Part shown: positions 55,371 through 60,213 of the stretch, one piece after another
Numbering within the stretch: the first letter of the stretch is position 1
Layout: the number at the start of each line of letters is the position of its first letter
Assembly: GCA_024220525.1 (NCBI GenBank)
Contig: JAMYWO010000024.1
Location: 78,591 to 138,803, forward strand
Origin: Cochliopodium minus
Lineage: Eukaryota; Discosea; Himatismenida; Cochliopodiidae
Direction of reading: 5' to 3'
DNA: 60,213 nucleotides
Position numbers and translations under genes: made by a program
The notes under the pieces: generated by a model
What the model saw: the letters and a program-made list of their open reading frames with translations, nothing else
Databases searched by the model: none
Told to the model about the DNA's origin: nothing

Positions 55371-56591
55371 TTAATAAATTTTTTCTAAACATTTTGCTTT
55401 TATTTCAACTATATTGAGAATATCTTCAAGATAATAAAATATTTCACTTCCATCCTCATAGCCATTATCTACCAAAGAATTATCATTAATGTCCCAGATA
55501 ACCTTTAATTCATAAAAGGAGAGAGTCAATTTGCCCAACCTTTTCTTTAAAATATTGAAGAGTTTTCTTGTGGAAATGGAGGGCGGAACTTTGAGAGTTA
55601 TTATTTCGGGAGGTCCTTCGTCCACTTTCCCTTTGCATATTATTTTCCAGTCTTGGTTGAGGTAGTGTTGTTTCCATGAAGTTTCTTTTTCTTTTATGGG
55701 TAAAACATCCATGCAAAATTCTCTTTTAAATCTTAATTTCCTTAAATTTTTTAAAAATAAAATTAAAAAAATTAAATAAAAATTAAAAAAACAAAATTTA
55801 CGAAAAATAAAAAACAAATCAGAAAATTAAAAATTAAAAATTTGAAATAAAAAATAAAAAATATTAATAATTAAAACAAAATTTATGAAAAATAAAATAA
55901 AAAATAAAAAATTTGAAATAAAAAATAAAAATAAAATGAAATAAAATAAAAAATAAAAAAATAAAAAATAAAATTGATGAAAAATAAAAACAAAATTTAG
56001 GAAAAAATAAATAATAAAATTTTACCAATGAAAATCATTTTCTATATGTTGCTTCCATTTCTTACAAACAATTACTAATTGAGGCAATTCATTAGTTTTG
56101 AAATAAGAAAAGATGATAGGCCAAATGGTGTTGGGAAGATCATTCAATTTGAAATCGCTTTGGAGATCCTTTTCATCAACCATGACGAAATTTTTCAGAG
56201 AATTTTCGACAGAAATTTCGATTTTTTGGAGATTTTCGGATTTTAAATCATTAGGGAAAACAAGCTTGGTCAATTCAATCATTAGAAAGTGATTATCGGG
56301 AATTTTCTCAAAGGTTAATTTCAATTGTTTTTCGTTTTTTTTATTATTGGAAAGATATTTCTCTTTAATCTCTTTTCCCGAATACATGATGAGGTATAAA
56401 TAGAATTTTCTTTTTGTATTTCTATCCACTGTCAATATATCTATGTATTTGCATATTCCATACCTCCCATTCAGTTTCTCATCCACAAATCTGATCAATT
56501 CTTTGTTGAATCTTGTCCTTTTGATCATCTCCACATATTCCACCTTCCACAATCTTATTTCATTTTCTATATTCTTCTTGGATATGATCAT
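55371..56591 (-). CDS. F-box protein 2 with C-terminal ubiquitin-like region
   Basis: Exons 56591-56026 and 55740-55371, about 311 aa. N-terminal family domain (KELIRFVDEKLNGRYGICKY), then the F-box LNDLPNTIWPIIFSYFKTNELPQ and VCKKWKQHIENDFHW. The second exon continues KLRFKREF...TSWKQHYLNQDWK and a tail like tubulin-cofactor ubiquitin-like domains (ITLKVPPSISTRKLFNILKK...YEDGSEIFYYLE). It has fewer introns than F-box gene 1, suggesting intron loss. Start at 56591 gives an N-terminus similar in extent to the relatives. Confidence 0.75.
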
Positions 56592-56796
56592 GGTTCATAT
56601 GAGATTCAATGATAGAATTGTCCAAACATGCACTGAACAAATTTGAATTTCCCATTTTTTTTTATTTTTTATTTTTTAAAGAAAATAAAACAGGTTATAA
56701 AAATATTATTGATTTGACACGTCTTTAATTTAAAACCAAAGAAATTATTGTAAGAGTGATTTTTTCTAATTGAAATTTAATTGATTTTTTTTTTTT

Positions 56797-58333
56797 CAAT
56801 TTATTAAATGTCTTTTGCCAACATTAGAGGATAATTTAGATATTTTAAACCGATAGAAGTAACGCCTTTTCCAAGTTTCTTCACTCACCCTATCACTAAT
56901 CCCAAAATTTTTTTCAAATCTAATTTTCCTAAAAATGAATCAAAATCAAAAATAAAATAAATAATAAAAAATAGTAAAAAAAAATAATAAAAAAAAATAA
57001 TAAATATTTAAATTTACCAATGATATTCATTTTCAATATGTTGTTTCCATTTCCTGCTGACTGAAACAATTTGAGGCAACTGACTTGTTTTGAAATGAGA
57101 AAGTATAATTGGCCAAATGCTTTTAGGAAGATCATTTATCCTGAAATCACTTTTTAAGGTGTTTTCATCAAATAATTGAAAGACATAAGGCATTAAAGGA
57201 AATGGATTATCAGATTTTCCAGATTCCTTGGAAAAAATTTTCAAAAATTAAATTATTTTATTTTATTAAATTTCAAAAATTAAATTATTTTATTTTATGA
57301 AATTATTTGAAAATAAATTAAAAATATTACTTTGATCTCATTTTCTTTTGATTTTATCTTTTCCATGCGTAGTTTACTTAACCTTTCATTTTTGGAATCA
57401 ACTTCTGTCAAAAATACACGAAGAAAGTTGGAAGGTACATTGGAAAATTGCCTTTTTAGTAGATTGGAGAAAGAAAAATTACGAGAGTCTTCTTAAAAAT
57501 AAATTAAAATTAAAAATAAAATAAAATAATTTAAAATGAATAAATATCTAAAATAAAATAATAGATAGGTCCAAATATTACAACTTTGTTAGCGGATATA
57601 AAATTTTTACTAACAAAATTTAAACTGTTGTAATATTTTTGGACCTAATAAAATAAAATAAATTTTGAATAAATAAATAAAATTATCTACCAAGATTTTT
57701 TGTTTTCGTGATTTCTTTCCCTGTTCGATACACTTGATAAGTTTCTGTGACGTGGCAATGACTTGATGTACTGTGGAATGTCTTGTCGTAGTTTTTCGAT
57801 TTGATTTCACCCAAAAATTGACAAATCCCATATTTTTGGTGTTTATTTTGGTCTACAAAACGAACCAATCTGTTTTTGTAAACTTTTAATAAAAATTAAG
57901 AAATAAAAACATTAAAAGCAAAAATACAAAAATAAATAAAATGAAAAAATGATTATATAAAAAAAAAAACTTTCAATATTGTTCTTTCTTTCTTTGAGTA
58001 ATCCTTCTTGTATTTTATCATTTTTTTTCTTAAAAAAGGAAGAGTAGTGTTCATATTTGAAGTAATCAATAATACTTTCTTTTAAGGTTTCTTTGTCCAT
58101 TTTTCCTTTGTCGTATCGATTATCCTCAAAATCTTTAATCATCTCATTTTTCAAAACATCAAATATATTTGAAATAAAAAGATGTTTATCTTCTTCAGAT
58201 AATATTCCTTATAACATTAAAAGAATGAGAATCAATGAAATTTTGATTGGAATATAAATAATTATATACCCTTGTTATCTTTATCAAATTTTCTCCATAT
58301 TTCATCAAATGATGCCTCATTTAAATTTTGCAT
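56797..58333 (-). CDS. F-box protein 3 with N-terminal EF-hand region
   Basis: Six exons: 58333-58270, 58207-57971, 57882-57691, about 57493-57333, about 57238-57018, and about 56940-56797. The N-terminus has an EF-hand-like loop DKDNKGILSEED (Lys at position 5 and Asp at 12, so possibly weak) in FDEIWRKF...KHLFI; a second acidic helix region follows. Exon 3 joins in phase (A|TT) to the family domain LVRFVDQNKHQKYGICQFLGE. Then come the F-box INDLPKSIWPIILSHFKTSQLPQ and SVSRKWKQHIENEYHW, and a short last exon (KIRFEKNF...ETWKRRYFYRF). It lacks the ubiquitin-like tail of genes 1 and 2. Intron 3 contains a MITE. Ca2+-linked F-box function is inference. Confidence 0.72.
57566..57647. mobile_element. 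Hairpin MITE-like element, copy 2 (in F-box gene 3 intron)
   Basis: About 82 bp: TAGGTCCAAATATTACAAC at one end and GTTGTAATATTTTTGGACCTA at the other are near-perfect inverted repeats, and inner TTTGTTAG/CTAACAAA extend the hairpin. Bounded by TA on both sides, which could be a TA target duplication. The core GCGGATATAAAATTTTTACT equals that of copy 1 (40068-40143). Confidence 0.8.
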
Positions 58334-58915
58334 TGGATTCTTTTTTATTTCAATTTTTTATTTTATTTTTTTGAAAAAAAAAATTCTTTCAAATCAAAAG
58401 AAAATTTGAGTTTTTAAAGCTATCACTTTAAAATATTAAATTTCTTTCTTTAATTTTTAATATTGGAACTTGATTATTTCTTGTCCTTTCCAAAATATAG
58501 ATTTTTTTCTAAACTTTTTAAATATTTTTTATCTTAACTAATGTTTATTTATTTTTAAATTATTTTTAATTTTTAATTTCTTCTTACAAAAAATTCTTTG
58601 AAAAAATAGTCTTGGTGCAAATGTATTCAGAAAAGGTGCATTGGGTACTATAATTCATTTTTTCTTTTTCTTTTTTTTATTTATCGAAAGGTGCTGTTCA
58701 TTCCAATTTAATAAAATAATCTATTTTTCCAAAAAGTTCCAAAAATTGTTTTCTTTTATTTAACATTAAAACTCACATTTACAATGAGTCCCTTTTTTTT
58801 CTTAAGAAAAAGTTTTGACCTAATTTTTAGAAATGAGAATCAAGTTGAAAAAGAAAATGATCATTTTCTTCATGATCCAATCATTCAAGTTTAAAAAAAT
58901 TTTTCAAAAAAAAAA
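58334..58915. other. Divergent intergenic region
   Basis: Between the 5' ends of F-box gene 3 (minus) and tRNase Z (plus). AT-rich; no ORF recognised. Confidence 0.5.
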
Positions 58916-59962
58916 ATGAAAGAAGAAAAAAAAGATACAACATATAAACCACCCAAAATCAAGATAAATATCCTTGGTACTTCATCTGGTATTCCAACAG
59001 AAGACAGAAATGTAAAATTTTGAGAAAAATATTGGAAATTAAACTTCAGAGAAAAATTAAATAGGTATCATGTACAGCAATTGAAATAGATAAAGAGATT
59101 GTGAGTATTGAGACTCAAATTTAAAGCAAATTGATTATTTATTAAGGAAATATTTTTATTTAGTGGATATTTGATTGTGGAGATGGAACACAAAAACAAA
59201 TGATCAAGAAAAATCTATCATTTCTGAAAGTGACAAAGATATTTATAACTCATTTGCATGTAAGAAGAGAAATAATTTTTTTATAAATTTTTTTTTTATC
59301 ATTTCAAAAGGGTTAAAAATGTTGAATAAAATATGACAAAAATTTTAAAAAAAAATTGTACAATGAAATTATAGGAGATCATGTTTATGGTTTAGTTGGT
59401 AAATTACTTTTTTTTTTAATAATTTTTTCTCTTTTGATTTATTAGTTTATTTTTCTAGTTTGCTTTTTTATTTATTTTCAATCTTTATTTTTAATAATTT
59501 GTATTTCTTTTGATTTAGTATACCTTTTTATTTTTGATAATTTAATTTAACTTTATTTTTTTTTATTTTTTATTTTTTATTTTTTACATTTAATTTTTTT
59601 ATTTTTATTTTTATTTTTATTTTTATTTTTATTTTTATTTCAAATTTTTTTTCTTGACAATTTAATTTTTTATTTTCAATTTGTACATTTTCATATTTTA
59701 ATTTTAATTTTAATTTTTTTTAATTTTTAATTTTTCTTAAAAAAAAAGGATTATTGGGAATGCTTTCAATGAAGAGCATAGAACACAAAGTGATTATTTA
59801 CGGGCCAATAGGAATTAAAGGATACTTGGAAAACGTGTTTAAAATGACGCAGCTCTACTTGAAGTATCCTCATCAAATCGTTGAAATGGAGGAGAAGAAG
59901 GCATATTTTTTTGGAGAATTGCTTGAAGGAATTTCCGTTTCTGCTCATCCTTTAGTTCATAG
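58916..59962 (+). CDS. ELAC1: tRNase Z (short, ELAC1-like), N-terminal half
   Basis: Exons 58916-59011, 59065-59100, about 59160-59259, about 59375-59400 and 59749-59962. The protein starts MKEEKKDTTYKPP and has INILGTSSGIPTEDRNVSC, WIFDCGDGTQ, the metallo-beta-lactamase motif ITHLHGDH (HxHxDH) and VYGLVGLLGM. The exosite-like region (YGPIGIKGYLENVFKMT) follows, then SAHPLVHR, ending at a donor in phase 2 (AG|GT). One junction (H/GDH, near 59259/59375) needs a one-base-shifted, non-canonical boundary, perhaps a base error. The last intron, A-rich simple repeat, runs off the window. The missing C-terminal half is found at 13174-14196 with matching phase. Confidence 0.9.
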
Positions 59963-60213
59963 GTAAAAAAATAAAAAATATAAAAAATGAATAAAATAAA
60001 AATTTAAATAAAAATAAAAATAAAAATCTCTAAAAATTAAAAATATAAAAATATAAAAATAAAAAAAATAAAAAATATAAAAAATGAATAAAATAAAAAA
60101 ATAAATAAAAATAAAAATAAAAAATATAAAAATAAAAAATATAAAAATAAAAAAAAATAAAAAATAAAAAATAAAAAATAAATAAAAAAAAAAATAAAAA
60201 TAAAAATAAAAAA
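59963..60213. repeat. A-rich simple-repeat intron sequence at window end
   Basis: Begins with a GTAAAA donor at 59963 and continues as degenerate (AAATAAA)n / (ATAAAAA)n. Same type as 12978-13170, which ends in the acceptor of the complementary tRNase Z exon. Confidence 0.7.

Noticed and set aside
1-60213. Retrotransposon, Polinton or viral insertion
   Set aside because: No reverse transcriptase, integrase, capsid, polymerase B or transposase motif was seen in any frame; the mobile elements noted are short and non-coding.

Overview
The window is nuclear DNA of a very AT-rich unicellular eukaryote. It has standard stop codons, many short spliceosomal introns (about 43-77 nt, GTAA...AG), A/T homopolymer tracts between and inside genes, Asn-rich tails in some proteins, and genes for dynamin, kinesin, tRNase Z, an AMSH-type deubiquitinase and CIR1. 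Lineage-specific families (small C2 proteins, SPRY-like genes, F-box genes) sit in tandem arrays. An amoeboid protist (Dictyostelium-like or heterolobosean-like) would fit, but the sequence does not fix the lineage. I see no bacterial operons, CRISPR, rRNA or convincing tRNA genes, and no retroelement or virus-like ORFs.

Layout. 1-12.9 kb: a caspase-NACHT-ankyrin (NLR-like) gene open at the left edge, a degraded dynamin fragment, a dynamin gene without its GTPase domain, CIR1, a 7-TM receptor-like gene, and an AMSH-like JAMM deubiquitinase lacking its 5' exons. A simple-repeat tract with an N lies at 12.9-13.17 kb. 13.17-47.1 kb: the C-terminal half of tRNase Z, a secreted protein, a RING/TRAF-type zinc-finger gene, nine single-C2 genes, a kinesin, ten SPRY-like genes (one a pseudogene), and a GLUG/collagen/coiled-coil protein lacking its 5' end. 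A second simple-repeat tract with an N lies at 47.16 kb. 47.2-60.2 kb: the first half of an MCT-like transporter, a triple-PAS protein, a small SAM protein, another SPRY-like gene, three F-box genes, and the N-terminal half of tRNase Z running off the right edge.

Two observations stand out. (1) In the RING/TRAF gene, eleven tandem ~65-nt units each show a 3' splice-site consensus, exactly three variable bases, and a strong GTAAGT 5' splice site. This reads as an array of one-codon micro-exons. Flanking exon phases fit with any number of units, and no combination can create a stop codon. (2) The tRNase Z gene is cut into two complementary halves whose intron phases match, one at the right edge and one just after the N-containing tract at 12.98 kb. 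At both N tracts the genes on each side are truncated, so the order of segments is probably an assembly artefact (right edge -> ~13 kb).

Three dispersed non-coding repeat families (DR1, DR2 and a ~76-82 bp hairpin MITE) sit mostly in introns and intergenic DNA. Several genes carry one-base differences in A-runs; at least some of these look like homopolymer errors. Intron-exon models were derived by eye from splice consensus, reading phase and family similarity.
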